A stretch of 48,811 nucleotides of DNA from positions 1 to 48,811 of the forward strand of contig UQHT01000020.1 of NCBI GenBank assembly GCA_900540875.1, in the 5' to 3' direction. Every line of letters begins with the position of its first letter. The first letter of the stretch is position 1. This document shows positions 8,192 through 17,175 of the stretch, in pieces. Under the pieces are notes generated by a model. It saw nothing but the letters and a program-made list of their open reading frames with translations. It ran no database searches and had not been told where the DNA came from. Source of the DNA: an uncultured Collinsella sp. (GTDB lineage Bacteria; Actinomycetota; Coriobacteriia; Coriobacteriales; Coriobacteriaceae). The translations under genes were made by a program, and so were the position numbers.

Positions 8192-8854
8192 ATGCCACGC
8201 GAGACCAATGCCGCCAAACGCGAACGCGCCGTTGAGGTGTGCGAGCGCCTCAACCGCCGCTATGGACCGGTCGAGTGTTTCTTGGACCACGAGAATCCCT
8301 TTAGGCTGCTCATCGCGGTACTGCTCTCGGCTCAGACGACCGACGCGCAGGTCAACAAGGTGACGCCCCAGCTGTTTGCCCAGTGGCCCACGCCCGAGGC
8401 CATGGCGGGGGCAAGTGTGACCGACGTGGCGGACACCATTAAGTCACTCGGCTTTTATAAGAGTAAGGCCAAGCATGCTGTGGAGGCCGCGCAGATGATT
8501 GTTGCCGACTACGGCGGCGAGGTGCCGGCCGACATGAAGGAGCTTGTAAAGCTGCCGGGCGTGGGGCGCAAGACGGCGAACATCGTACTCAACGTTGGGT
8601 TTGGCATCGTGGAAGGCATCGCGGTGGATACGCACGTCAACCGCATCGCGCACCGCCTGATGCTGAGCCCCAAGACGCATGCCAAGGAGCCGCTCAAGAC
8701 CGAGCAAGATCTGCTCAAGATTTTGCCGCACGAGTATTGGGAGTCGGTCAATCACCAGTGGATCACCTTCGGTCGCGAGATTTGCGATGCCCGTAAGCCC
8801 AAGTGCGACGAGTGTCCGCTGGCGGATTTGTGTCCCAGCGTACGGGTGGGCTAG
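8192..8854 (+). CDS. nth: Endonuclease III
   Basis: The 220-residue protein is a canonical bifunctional DNA glycosylase/AP lyase for oxidised pyrimidines. LPGVGRKTANIVL holds the catalytic Lys127, VDTHVNRI holds catalytic Asp146, and the C-terminus has the iron-sulfur ligands C198, C205, C208 and C214 (C-X6-C-X2-C-X5-C). The intact cluster contrasts with the cluster-less MutY relative at 1146-2051. GAGGAG lies five bases before the ATG. The gene ends 80 bp before the stop of the opposing ATPase gene. Confidence 0.96.
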   Translation: MPRETNAAKRERAVEVCERLNRRYGPVECFLDHENPFRLLIAVLLSAQTTDAQVNKVTPQLFAQWPTPEAMAGASVTDVADTIKSLGFYKSKAKHAVEAAQMIVADYGGEVPADMKELVKLPGVGRKTANIVLNVGFGIVEGIAVDTHVNRIAHRLMLSPKTHAKEPLKTEQDLLKILPHEYWESVNHQWITFGREICDARKPKCDECPLADLCPSVRVG

Positions 8855-8934
8855 GTTACAAGGGTGGGGCGTCACCACTTTTGCGTATCTCCGGGCGGCA
8901 CAAATCGAGGCGCGGCCGGTGCCCGCGGCGCTCG

Positions 8935-10092
8935 CTACGACTCCCGAAGCAAGAACTCTTCTGCCGGCACAACCGATGCGCCCTCGGTATCGTAGCGCTC
9001 GGAGCCGTGATATACGACGGCTCGGTCCTTTGCGGGAATGCCAAGTTCGGAACCAACAGAGCGTAGGTATCGAGCAAATGTGTCGCGATAGGTAGCGCCC
9101 GATTTGATTTCGAATGCCTGTGGGCGAGCCGGCTCTGTTAGATCGATAAGGTCGATCTCTCGTTTGCTGTCGTCGCGATAAAAGACAAGCGTGGGCTCGA
9201 TGCCTCTGTTGAGATATGCCTTCTGGCGTTCTGAGACAACGAGGTTTTCGAATATTTCCCCGCTTAGGGGGTGGTTCATGAGGCTGCGCTCGTCGTGAAT
9301 TCCAAGCAGATGGCAAAGTAGCCCCGTGTCGTAGAAGTACAGTTTTGGCGCTTTGGTAAGCCGCTTGCGCATGTTTCCAGCATATGGCTGAAGTAGGAAC
9401 ACCAAATAGCTTGACTGCAGGATCGAAAGCCACGAGCCGATCGTCGCCGTGGCGACTCCCACATCAGCGGCGAGTCTTGATAGGTTGAGCAGTCCTCCCA
9501 CGCAAGCCGCGCACAGCCCGATCATTTTTCTAAAGGAGCTCAGGTTGCGCACGTCGAGAAGGCCGCCCGCGTCGCGTTCCACATAGGTCATAAGGTAATT
9601 TTGGTAGAACATGTCGATGGGGATGCCCGCATCATATATGCGCGGGTATCCCCCGCGAATCAGGTAGGTGTCAAGCGAGATTTGCGTATCGCTGAGCTCC
9701 TGGTAGGAGAGAGGTAAGAGCTTGAGCATGCCGACGCGCCCGGCAAGCGATTGCTGGATGTTGTGCATGAGCAAAAAGTTTTGCGAGCCGGACAATACAT
9801 ACTGGCCGGTCTTTCCGCGTTCGTCGGAGGCGACCTGAATCATGCTGAACAGCTCCGGTGCATATTGGGCCTCGTCGATGATCAGATGATCGGGGCGCCT
9901 GCTGATAAAGCCGACGGGGTCATCGAGTGCGGCGCGACGGACTTCCGGGTTCTCGAGGTTGAGATATTCATATTCAGGAAAAACGGCCTTGATGAGAGTT
10001 GACTTGCCGCTTTGGCGTGGCCCCGTAAGCGAGACGACGGGAAACCATTCTGACATGTCGCGTAGCTTCTGGGCCATGGTTCGCTCAATCAT
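8935..10092 (-). CDS. AAA ATPase with DUF4143-type C-terminal domain
   Basis: The 385-residue protein has Walker A GPRQSGKST at residues 24-32, Walker B HLIIDEAQ near 68-75, sensor-like YVLSGSQN, a winged-helix region (LSRLAADVGVATATIGSWLSIL) and a C-terminal PD-(D/E)XK-like segment (REIDLIDL and FEIKSG). This order is typical of the widespread AAA_14/DUF4143 proteins whose function is unsettled; links to toxin-antitoxin or defence have been proposed. It is alone on the minus strand, convergent with nth and divergent from mfd. Confidence 0.85.
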   Translation of the reverse strand: MIERTMAQKLRDMSEWFPVVSLTGPRQSGKSTLIKAVFPEYEYLNLENPEVRRAALDDPVGFISRRPDHLIIDEAQYAPELFSMIQVASDERGKTGQYVLSGSQNFLLMHNIQQSLAGRVGMLKLLPLSYQELSDTQISLDTYLIRGGYPRIYDAGIPIDMFYQNYLMTYVERDAGGLLDVRNLSSFRKMIGLCAACVGGLLNLSRLAADVGVATATIGSWLSILQSSYLVFLLQPYAGNMRKRLTKAPKLYFYDTGLLCHLLGIHDERSLMNHPLSGEIFENLVVSERQKAYLNRGIEPTLVFYRDDSKREIDLIDLTEPARPQAFEIKSGATYRDTFARYLRSVGSELGIPAKDRAVVYHGSERYDTEGASVVPAEEFLLRES

Positions 10093-10227
10093 TTTTAACG
10101 CCCTTCGTGTCTAGCATCGCATGCTCGTAGGCATGCTTTTGGTTCGAAAGTCTCGTACCGAGTTTGTCGGTATCTGCCGGGTTGCGTGGCAGGTCTTTGG
10201 GATTTGCCACATCGGCAAGGCAAAAAA

Positions 10228-10300
10228 ACCATAATTACTAACTAGAAGTTACCACAACTGTAAAGTAGGAATTGCCATAATTGCAAAGTAATACAGGTAG
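10228..10300. repeat. Three degenerate ~23-bp direct repeats upstream of the DUF4143 ATPase
   Basis: Units starting CCATAATTACTAACTAG, CCACAACTGTAAAGTAG and CCATAATTGCAAAGTAA follow one another at 23-24 bp spacing in an AT-rich patch. On the minus strand, TTTACA (10262-10267) lies at a plausible distance from AT-rich -10 candidates. They may be binding sites or a promoter for the minus-strand ATPase gene. The rest of 10093-10413 shows no gene. Confidence 0.35.
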
Positions 10301-10413
10301 AAGCTGGTAATTGGTGCTGTCCGATCAGGCTGTTTTGTGCCGAGGGCGTTCAGGCATGCGCGTTTTGGGGTAGCTGTTTGGCGTGCGCTGGCGTGTCCAT
10401 CTCATGCGCTACC

Positions 10414-10470
10414 ATGACAGGCAATGAAATCCGCCGCATACCCGCCGAGCTTGCCCCGGCGGGCTTTTAG
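10414..10470 (+). other. Possible 18-codon leader ORF overlapping a terminator-like hairpin before mfd
   Basis: ATG at 10414 opens an 18-residue reading frame ending with TAG at 10468-10470. Its last codons are the 3' arm of a hairpin: CCCGCCG (10441-10447) pairs with CGGCGGG (10457-10463), followed by CTTTT. mfd starts 23 bp later. This could be an attenuator, or simply the terminator of a short RNA. No strong ribosome site precedes the ATG. Confidence 0.3.
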
Positions 10471-10493
10471 CGTTGCAATGCCGGAGGAACAGC

Positions 10494-13400
10494 ATGCTCA
10501 TTCACCGTATAGCCGCGCAGCTCTACACTGCCGAGGCGCTGCAGACCGTCGAGGCCGGACTCGATGCTGGCGAGGACGTGACGCTGGCTGTGTCGCAGTC
10601 GGGCCGCACGCTTATGGCGGCCGCCCAGTTTGCGCGTCGTCCGCGCCCGACGGTCTATATCGTGAGTGGCGAGGATGCGGCTGATCGCGCCGCGCGTAGC
10701 CTTGCCGCCTACGTGGGCCTGGCACACGTGTGCCGCTTTCCCGAGCGCAAGGACTATCCGTGGCGCGAACAGGCGCCCGACGACGCCGTGGTGGCGCAGC
10801 GCTGCGAGGCTCTGGGGCGCATCGTGCGCGGGGACAACTGCATCATGGTTGCCTCGGCCCGTGCGTTGCTGCGCTGTGTGCCGCCGGTCGAGAGCCGCTA
10901 CTGGGAGTCCACCACCTTTGCGGTGGGCGAGGAAATTCCCTTTGACGAGGTTCCGCAGCGCCTGGTGGGCATGGGCTACACCAATGCCGGGGCCGCCGAC
11001 GCGCCCGGCCTGTTCCGCGTGCACGGCGATACCGTCGAGGTGTTCCCCGCGCAGGAGAAGGCACCCGTACGCATTGAGTTTTTTGGCGACGAGATCGATC
11101 GCATCCGTCGTATGGTGAGCTCCACGGGGCAGACCATCGGCAATGAGGACAGCATCGAGATCTTCCCGTGCCGCGAGTTGGCGCTCACCGACGAGGCCGT
11201 CCACAACATGCATGTGGCGCTCTACCGCGCCAGCCAGGACGACAGCAAGTTGGCGGCGCTGCTCGAGATGGTGGATGCGCGCATCGTCACGCCTGAGCTC
11301 GACCGCTTTTTGCCGGTGATGTACGGCCAGACCGTGAGCCCGCTGTCGCATGTGAGCGGCAAGGCGCTCGTGGTGCTGTCCGAGCCGCGCTCGCTGTTCG
11401 ACGATTGCCTGCGCGCCTACGAGGATATCGAGGCGCGTGCCGGCGAGGCGGGGGTCGACCGTCTGGATGGCCTGTACGTGCGTGCCCAGCAACTCGACTT
11501 TGGCTCCCAGCAACGCCTGAACTATGTGAGCCTCATCCGTGCCGGCGGTGCGGTGACGGCCGAGCTCAAGATTGAGCAGCCTGCCATCGCAGGCTCGGAC
11601 AACCGTTTTATGACGCGCATCCAGGAGGTCGTGGGCAAGCGCTATGCCTGCGTGTTTGCCATCCCCGACCGCGGTGCGCGCGAGTCGATGGAGCTCACCT
11701 TTGGCGACGAGGGCGTTACCTTTGAGGAGTCGCTGACGGCCGCCCTCGAAAATGCCGGCGCTATCGGCGACCGCGTGCGCGTGGCAGCAGCGGATTCCGC
11801 CGACCGTGCCGCACGCCAGGAGGCCCATGCTTCCATTCGCGAGCGTAAGGCCGATGCGCTCAATGCCCGCTCGCTCGAGGCGGGCGCCGCGCAGGCTGCC
11901 GCCGGCGCCGCCGTGCCCACCATCTCGCGCGGGCGCGTGACCTTTGTGGACGCTGCCCTGCCGCAGGGCGTGGTGGTGCCCGACGCCAATTTGGCCGTGT
12001 TCTCGATCGCCGACCTCAACGCCCGCATGGATGCCAACCGCGCGCGTAGCCGCCGCAAGGTTGACATTACGCAGATCACCTTCCCGTTTAAGCCGGGCGA
12101 CTACGTCGTGCATGCCACCCACGGCATCGCGCTCTTTAGCGAGATCGCGCGCCAGGAAGTGGGCGGCAAGGAGCGCGACTACTTTTTGCTGGAATACGCC
12201 GACGGCGACAAACTCTATGTGCCGCTGGAGCAGGTCGACCGCATCACGCGCTATGTCGGTCCCGACGGCGACAAGCCGCGCCTGACCAGGCTCAACACCG
12301 CCGACTGGACGCGTGCCACCAACAAGGCGCGCAAGAATGCCAAAAAGCTGGCGTTTGACCTGGTCGACCTGTATACGCGCCGCTCTTCGATTACCGGTAT
12401 CGCCTGTCCGCCCGATACGCCCGAACAGATCGAGATGGAGGAGAGCTTCCCCTACGACGAGACGCGCGACCAGCTGGAGGCTATCGCCGACATAAAGGCC
12501 GACATGGAGGCACCCAAGCCCATGGACCGCCTGCTGTGCGGCGACGTGGGTTTCGGCAAGACCGAGGTCGCCCTGCGCGCAGCCTTTAAGTGCGTGGACT
12601 CCGGCCGCCAGGTCATGGTGCTCTGCCCCACGACCATTCTGGCCCAACAGCACTACGAGACATTCTTTGAGCGCTTTTCCCCGTTTGGCCTGGAGGTCGA
12701 GGTGCTCAGCCGCTTCCGCACCCCGGCGCAGCAAAAGCGCGCGCTCAAGGCGTTTGCCGAGGGCACGATCGACGTGCTGATCGGCACGCACCGCCTGCTT
12801 TCTGCCGACGTGAACCCCAAGAACCTGGGCATGGTGATCATCGACGAAGAGCAGCGCTTTGGTGTGCAGCACAAGGAGCAGCTCAAGAACCTGCGCGAGC
12901 AGATTGACGTGCTCACGCTTTCGGCAACGCCGATTCCGCGAACCATGCAGATGGCCACGAGCGGCGTGCGCGACATGAGCCTGATCACCACGCCGCCGAC
13001 CGGGCGCCGCCCCGTGATCGTGCACGTGGGAGAGTACGATCCCGACGTGGTGAGCGCGGCGATTCGCCTGGAGGTGGGCCGCGGCGGCCAGGTGTATTAC
13101 GTGTCCAACCGCGTCAAGACCATCGACGACGCCGTGGCGCGCGTGCACGAGGCCGCGCCCGAGGCGCGCGTGGGCGTGGCGCACGGCAAGATGAGCCCGC
13201 GCGAGGTCGAGGACGTGATGATCGAGTTCGCGACCAAGAAGATTGACGTGCTCATCGCCACGACCATCGTGGAGAGCGGTATCGACAACGCGACCGCCAA
13301 CACGCTCATCATCGAGGACTCGCAGCGCCTTGGCCTGGCGCAGCTCTACCAGCTCAAGGGCCGCGTGGGCCGCTCAGCCACGCAGGCATACGCGTACTTT

Positions 13401-14126
13401 ATGTTCCCAGGCGAGCTGCCGCTTACCGAGGAGGCCACGGCACGCCTGACCGCGCTTTCCGAGTTCCAGGACCTGGGCAGCGGCATGCGCATCGCCATGC
13501 GCGACCTGGAGATCCGCGGCGCCGGTTCGCTTATGGGTGCCGAACAGCACGGTAACCTGTCGAGCGTGGGCTTCGACCTGTTTACGCAGATGCTGGGACA
13601 GGCCGTGGCCGAGGCGCGCGGCGATGACGATGCCGGCGTGGAGGCGGCGAGCGTGGGCATCAACCTGCCGGCCGATTACTTCTTGTCCGAGGAGTACCTG
13701 CCGGCGGTGGACCAGCGCGTGCTCGTGTACCGCAAGCTCGCAGCGGCTGAGGACCTGGAGAGCATCGACGAGGTGCAGGAAGAGACCGAGGCCGCGCATG
13801 GCGAGCTGCCGTTGGCGGGACTCAATCTGTTCAACCGCGCGCGTATCCGTATCCGCGGCGAGCGCTTGGGGCTCGAGAGCGTCACGCTCAGCGGCGGACG
13901 CATCACGTTTTTGGGCGTCGACGTGCCCAAGAAGGTGGCCTTTGAGCTTAAGACCCGCTACGGTGCGGTGAACTTCCCCAAGAGCCGCAAGCTGTCGGTG
14001 CCCTATAAGGCGGGCGCCGGTGCGGGCAGCGGCCTGGGTCGCGGTCTCGATGCCAACGACGGCACCGGCCCGGTGGCGGCCGCGCTCATGCTACTGCAGC
14101 AGCTGGGTGCGAGCGACGACGACTAA
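10494..14126 (+). CDS. mfd: Transcription-repair coupling factor Mfd
   Basis: The 1210-residue protein has the full Mfd order: UvrB-homology domains (residues 1-500), the RNA polymerase-interacting domain (FKPGDYVVHATHGI near 530), RecG-like helicase motifs with Walker A GDVGFGKTE (about 683), IIDEEQRFG (about 783), LSATPIPRTMQM and the GRVGRS motif, and the C-terminal TRCF domain. Mfd displaces stalled RNA polymerase at lesions and recruits UvrA. The start at 10494 has GGAGGA five bases upstream; an earlier TTG has no ribosome site. Confidence 0.97.
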   Translation: MLIHRIAAQLYTAEALQTVEAGLDAGEDVTLAVSQSGRTLMAAAQFARRPRPTVYIVSGEDAADRAARSLAAYVGLAHVCRFPERKDYPWREQAPDDAVVAQRCEALGRIVRGDNCIMVASARALLRCVPPVESRYWESTTFAVGEEIPFDEVPQRLVGMGYTNAGAADAPGLFRVHGDTVEVFPAQEKAPVRIEFFGDEIDRIRRMVSSTGQTIGNEDSIEIFPCRELALTDEAVHNMHVALYRASQDDSKLAALLEMVDARIVTPELDRFLPVMYGQTVSPLSHVSGKALVVLSEPRSLFDDCLRAYEDIEARAGEAGVDRLDGLYVRAQQLDFGSQQRLNYVSLIRAGGAVTAELKIEQPAIAGSDNRFMTRIQEVVGKRYACVFAIPDRGARESMELTFGDEGVTFEESLTAALENAGAIGDRVRVAAADSADRAARQEAHASIRERKADALNARSLEAGAAQAAAGAAVPTISRGRVTFVDAALPQGVVVPDANLAVFSIADLNARMDANRARSRRKVDITQITFPFKPGDYVVHATHGIALFSEIARQEVGGKERDYFLLEYADGDKLYVPLEQVDRITRYVGPDGDKPRLTRLNTADWTRATNKARKNAKKLAFDLVDLYTRRSSITGIACPPDTPEQIEMEESFPYDETRDQLEAIADIKADMEAPKPMDRLLCGDVGFGKTEVALRAAFKCVDSGRQVMVLCPTTILAQQHYETFFERFSPFGLEVEVLSRFRTPAQQKRALKAFAEGTIDVLIGTHRLLSADVNPKNLGMVIIDEEQRFGVQHKEQLKNLREQIDVLTLSATPIPRTMQMATSGVRDMSLITTPPTGRRPVIVHVGEYDPDVVSAAIRLEVGRGGQVYYVSNRVKTIDDAVARVHEAAPEARVGVAHGKMSPREVEDVMIEFATKKIDVLIATTIVESGIDNATANTLIIEDSQRLGLAQLYQLKGRVGRSATQAYAYFMFPGELPLTEEATARLTALSEFQDLGSGMRIAMRDLEIRGAGSLMGAEQHGNLSSVGFDLFTQMLGQAVAEARGDDDAGVEAASVGINLPADYFLSEEYLPAVDQRVLVYRKLAAAEDLESIDEVQEETEAAHGELPLAGLNLFNRARIRIRGERLGLESVTLSGGRITFLGVDVPKKVAFELKTRYGAVNFPKSRKLSVPYKAGAGAGSGLGRGLDANDGTGPVAAALMLLQQLGASDDD

Positions 14127-14183
14127 TTGGGTCGACGCTGCAAGCGCCCCATTTGGGCAATCTGACCCCATCGAAAGGAAAGC

Positions 14184-15047
14184 ATGTTCGGATACATCTA
14201 TAAGAAAGATGTCGCCATGATCGCGGTTGTCCTGTGCCTTTGTCTGGGCGTGGGCAGTTTCTTCGATTATCAGATCTCGAGCGCGCTGTTCAATATCGGC
14301 AGCATGTACGGTCGCTTTATCGAGGCCGCTGGCGAGCTGCCGTTTGAGCTGACGGCGAGCGTCGCGGGCGTTATGCTCGTGCGTTCGGCACGCCCCGATT
14401 CCAAGACGAGCAAGTGGCTTGCCGCGCTGGGCGTTCTGGTCAACGTGGGCCTGACCGGCTACGAGATCGTTTCGTCCCTGAGGGTTGGCGGCAAACTCAT
14501 CGCGGCTCAGTTGGTGCTGACGTTTGTGCTGGTCATCGTCGCCAACCTTATCGTCTATCGCCTCACGCGCGCGACCGACCCCGACGAGCTCACACGCTGG
14601 GCGTTGATGGTGCTGGCCGTGTGGGTCGCTCAGGCCATCATCCTCAACGTGGTTGTCAAGCCGCTGTGGTCGCGCCCGCGCATGCGCGTGATCGAGGTCA
14701 CGCCGGGGCTCAATTTTCAGCCGTGGTGGGTGATTGGCAACCCCGACAAGTGGAGCTATATTGCGGCCGGCGTAATCAAGGACGGCTTTAAGTCGTTTGC
14801 GAGCGGACACACGGCGCACGCGGCGATTGGCCTTATGCTCGCCGGGCTTCCTGCGGCGTCCTTTAAGGAAAAGCCGTCGCGACGCCGCGTGGTCTTTTGG
14901 GTCGCTGCCGTGGTCGCGGCGCTCGTCGCCTTTGGCCGTATCGTGATCGGTGCACACTTTTTGACTGACGTGAGCTGCGGCTTTGCCCTGGTGTTGGCAC
15001 TTGAGTGCCTTGCCGCACGCATTGCCTATCCGGGCGGCGTACAATAG
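14184..15047 (+). CDS. PAP2-superfamily membrane phosphatase
   Basis: The 287-residue protein has about seven hydrophobic helices and the acid-phosphatase motifs in order: K..WSRPRMR near residue 155, FASGHTAHA near 208, and GRIVIGAHFLTDV near 252 (Arg-X5-His-X3-Asp). These predict phosphatase activity on lipid phosphates such as undecaprenyl pyrophosphate or phosphatidate at the membrane. The first motif is shorter than the textbook K-X6-RP, and PSGH reads ASGH, both common variants. GAAAGGAAAG precedes the ATG. It begins 57 bp after mfd. Confidence 0.82.
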   Translation: MFGYIYKKDVAMIAVVLCLCLGVGSFFDYQISSALFNIGSMYGRFIEAAGELPFELTASVAGVMLVRSARPDSKTSKWLAALGVLVNVGLTGYEIVSSLRVGGKLIAAQLVLTFVLVIVANLIVYRLTRATDPDELTRWALMVLAVWVAQAIILNVVVKPLWSRPRMRVIEVTPGLNFQPWWVIGNPDKWSYIAAGVIKDGFKSFASGHTAHAAIGLMLAGLPAASFKEKPSRRRVVFWVAAVVAALVAFGRIVIGAHFLTDVSCGFALVLALECLAARIAYPGGVQ

Positions 15048-15092
15048 CGGCGTTTAAATCATCGGGCCCATGCCCGGCTAGAGAGGATTGCC

Positions 15093-16118
15093 ATGCTCGC
15101 GTTTAACAACGACTATTCCCACGGTGCTCATCCGGCAGTGCTGCAGGCGCTCGTCGATACCAACATGGAGCCGCAGCCCGGCTACGGTACCGATGCGCAC
15201 ACCGAGCGTGCCAAGCAGCTGATTCGCGAGGCCTGTCAGGCCCCCGATGCCGACGTGTTCTTGCTGGTGGGCGGCACGCAGGCCAACGCGACGGTGATTG
15301 ACATGCTGCTCGCGCCCTACGAGGGCGTCGTTGCCGCCGAGACCGGCCATGTCGCTTGCCACGAGGCGGGCGCCATCGAGTTTGGCGGCCACAAGGTGCT
15401 CACCATCCCCGGCTACGAGGGCAAGATGCACGCCGAGGATCTCGAGAACTATATCCAGGTGTTCTACGAAAACGAGAGCTACGAGCACACGGTGTTCCCG
15501 GGCGCCGTGTACGTGAGTCTATCGACCGAGTACGGCACGCTGTACTCCAAGGCCGAGCTCGCGGCGATTCACGCGGTGTGCCAGAAGCGCGAGATTCCGC
15601 TGTTTGTGGATGGCGCCCGTCTGGCCTATGCGCTGGCGGCCGATGAGTGCGACATTACCCTGCCCGAGCTGGCGCAACTGTGCGACGTGTTCTACATTGG
15701 CGGCACCAAGTGCGGCGCGCTTTGCGGCGAGGCCGTGGTGTTTTGCGGCATGCATGCTCCGGCACACCCCATTCCGCGCATTAAGCAGCACGGCGCGCTG
15801 CTTGCCAAGGGCCGCCTGACGGGTGTGCAGTTCGAGGCCCTTTTTACCGATGGCCTGTATTTTGAGATTGGTCGACAGGCGATTCAGGCGGCCCAGGCGC
15901 TGCGTCGTGTGCTGCACGAGCGCGGCTACCAGTTCTTTTTGGAGACGCCCACAAACCAGCAGTTTGTGATTCTGCCCAACGAGGACATGGCCCGCATTCG
16001 CGAGCATGCCTCGATCGAGTACTGGGAAAAGTACGACGAGACCCACACGGTGGCGCGCTTTTGCACCAGCTGGGCCACGACGCAGGAGGACATCGACGCG
16101 CTGGCGGCTGTCCTGTAG
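15093..16118 (+). CDS. Low-specificity threonine aldolase-like PLP enzyme
   Basis: The 341-residue protein matches the beta-eliminating lyase/threonine aldolase fold. GGTQAN near residue 60 contacts the cofactor phosphate, LFVDGARLAYAL near 170 contains the Asp that binds the pyridine nitrogen, and YIGGTKCGAL places the PLP lysine at about 206. The expected reaction is cleavage of L-threonine or L-allo-threonine to glycine and acetaldehyde in the cytoplasm. A strong terminator follows, so it is a separate unit. The exact amino-acid substrate cannot be told from sequence. Confidence 0.85.
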   Translation: MLAFNNDYSHGAHPAVLQALVDTNMEPQPGYGTDAHTERAKQLIREACQAPDADVFLLVGGTQANATVIDMLLAPYEGVVAAETGHVACHEAGAIEFGGHKVLTIPGYEGKMHAEDLENYIQVFYENESYEHTVFPGAVYVSLSTEYGTLYSKAELAAIHAVCQKREIPLFVDGARLAYALAADECDITLPELAQLCDVFYIGGTKCGALCGEAVVFCGMHAPAHPIPRIKQHGALLAKGRLTGVQFEALFTDGLYFEIGRQAIQAAQALRRVLHERGYQFFLETPTNQQFVILPNEDMARIREHASIEYWEKYDETHTVARFCTSWATTQEDIDALAAVL

Positions 16119-16136
16119 CCTGATGTAATGACGAGG

Positions 16137-16179
16137 GGCCGCCTTGCGCTGGGTTTGGCGCAGGGTGGCCTTTGCTTTT
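16137..16179 (+). terminator. Terminator after the threonine aldolase-like gene
   Basis: GGCCGCCTTGCGC (16137-16149) pairs with GCGCAGGGTGGCC (16158-16170) with two G-U pairs, followed by TTTGCTTTT. It lies 18 bp after the stop codon. Confidence 0.75.
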
Positions 16180-16192
16180 GGGGAAGGGTTGT

Positions 16193-16783
16193 ATGACCGA
16201 GATGTCCGAGCCAACGATTCGCCTAGCGACGCCCGAAGACGCGCCGGCGTTGCTTGCCATCTATGAGCCATATGTGCGCCAGACGGCGATTACCTGCGAA
16301 TACGAGGTGCCGAGCGTTGAGGAGTTCGCCGGGCGTATTGAGCGTACGCTCGAGCGCTATCCGTATTTGGTGATGGAGTTGGACGGGCGCCCGGTAGGCT
16401 ATGCCTATGTGAGTCCGCTTAACAGCCGCGAGGCATACGACTGGTCGGTTGAGACGTCGATCTACCTGGCACGCGATGTGCACCACGGCGGGCTGGGCCG
16501 CAAGCTGCATGACGCGCTCAAGCAATGCCTGATCGCGATGGGTATCACCAACATGTGCGCCCTCATCGCCGTGCCGCACGACAAGGACGACGAGTACCTG
16601 ACGCACAACAGCCAGGACTTCCATGCCCATATGGGCTACCGCCTGGTGGGCGCCTTTGACCGCTGCGCCCAAAAGTTCGGCCGCTGGTACGACATGTGCT
16701 GGATGGAGTTGGTCCTAGCCGAGCGCGTCCCTAACCAACCTAAGCCAACCTGGTTCCCCGACCTCCCCAAACCTACCATTTAG
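16193..16783 (+). CDS. GNAT-family N-acetyltransferase (phosphinothricin acetyltransferase-like)
   Basis: The 196-residue protein begins with IRLATPEDAPALLAIYEPYV, the usual opening of the Pat/YncA branch of GNAT enzymes, and has the acetyl-CoA loop HHGGLGRKLHDAL near residue 100 and GYRLVGAFDRCAQKFGRWYD toward the end. Such enzymes acetylate amino groups of small molecules such as methionine sulfoximine or phosphinothricin. The ATG at 16193 follows GGGAAGGG. The C-terminal residues (about LPKPTI) and the stop codon are encoded by the flank of a repeat element that begins at 16783, so the natural C-terminus may have been replaced. Confidence 0.85.
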   Translation: MTEMSEPTIRLATPEDAPALLAIYEPYVRQTAITCEYEVPSVEEFAGRIERTLERYPYLVMELDGRPVGYAYVSPLNSREAYDWSVETSIYLARDVHHGGLGRKLHDALKQCLIAMGITNMCALIAVPHDKDDEYLTHNSQDFHAHMGYRLVGAFDRCAQKFGRWYDMCWMELVLAERVPNQPKPTWFPDLPKPTI

Positions 16784-16815
16784 GGACAGGTTTATTTTGG
16801 CAGGTTTTATCTGGG
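16783..16815 (-). repeat. 33-bp interspersed repeat, copy A
   Basis: Read on the minus strand it begins CCCAGATAAAACCTGCC and ends AAACCTGTCCC. It is inverted relative to copy B at 16916-16948 (three differences). The pair encloses about 100 bp, so together they look like one element with terminal inverted repeats. Confidence 0.85.
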
Positions 16816-16825
16816 CAAACGTTGC

Positions 16826-16868
16826 AAGCCGCTGCGAAGGATGCGGATACCTTCTCGGCGGCTTTTGT
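16826..16868 (+). terminator. Terminator-like hairpin inside the repeat pair
   Basis: AAGCCGC...GAAGG pairs with CCTTC...GCGGCTT (with small internal bulges) and is followed by TTGTTTT. It could end transcription of the acetyltransferase gene. Confidence 0.45.
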
Positions 16869-16915
16869 TTTGGGTGTGTATGACCAAGGCGATTGACCTG
16901 CGGATGCAGCAAAAC

Positions 16916-16948
16916 CCCAGATAAAACCGACCAAACTAAACCTGTCCC
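16916..16948 (+). repeat. 33-bp interspersed repeat, copy B
   Basis: It starts CCCAGATAAAACCGACC, ends AAACCTGTCCC and is followed by TTTTTGGCAGGT, the same flank as copies C and D. No gene start follows it here; the next feature is the 123-bp palindromic element at 17053. Confidence 0.85.
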
Positions 16949-17052
16949 TTTTTGGCAGGTTTTTGGCTGTCTTGTGGCATCAAATCGCCGCAAGAAGCAC
17001 GTCGTTCGTATGCTATTTTGACCTGAATCGTCCCCTCGGGACGCCTTGCGAG

Positions 17053-17175
17053 CTAAGTGAGTAGACTTTTTGGCGCAGGGCGAGCACAAAGCGTATCTGC
17101 CTTACTAAAATCGCAGGTCACAGAGATGGCTGTTTTGGGTGTGCTCGGCAGATCGCGAAAAGTCTACTCACTTAG
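17053..17175. mobile_element. MITE-like palindromic element, copy 1
   Basis: The ends CTAAGTGAGTAGACTTTT and AAAAGTCTACTCACTTAG are perfect 18-bp terminal inverted repeats. The interior contains a second nested inversion (GAGCACA / TGTGCTC). A second copy lies at 25461-25584 with about 85-90% identity by eye. There is no reading frame inside, so it would be non-autonomous. The remaining intergenic bases 17176-17326 hold nothing I recognise. Confidence 0.8.

Noticed and set aside
10467..13184. Very long reading frame antisense to mfd
   Set aside because: Mirror of the codon bias in a GC-rich gene; the product is His/Arg/Ala-rich with no domain, and mfd is certain on the other strand. The same applies to long antisense frames over rmuC, the ABC exporter and the M16C peptidase.
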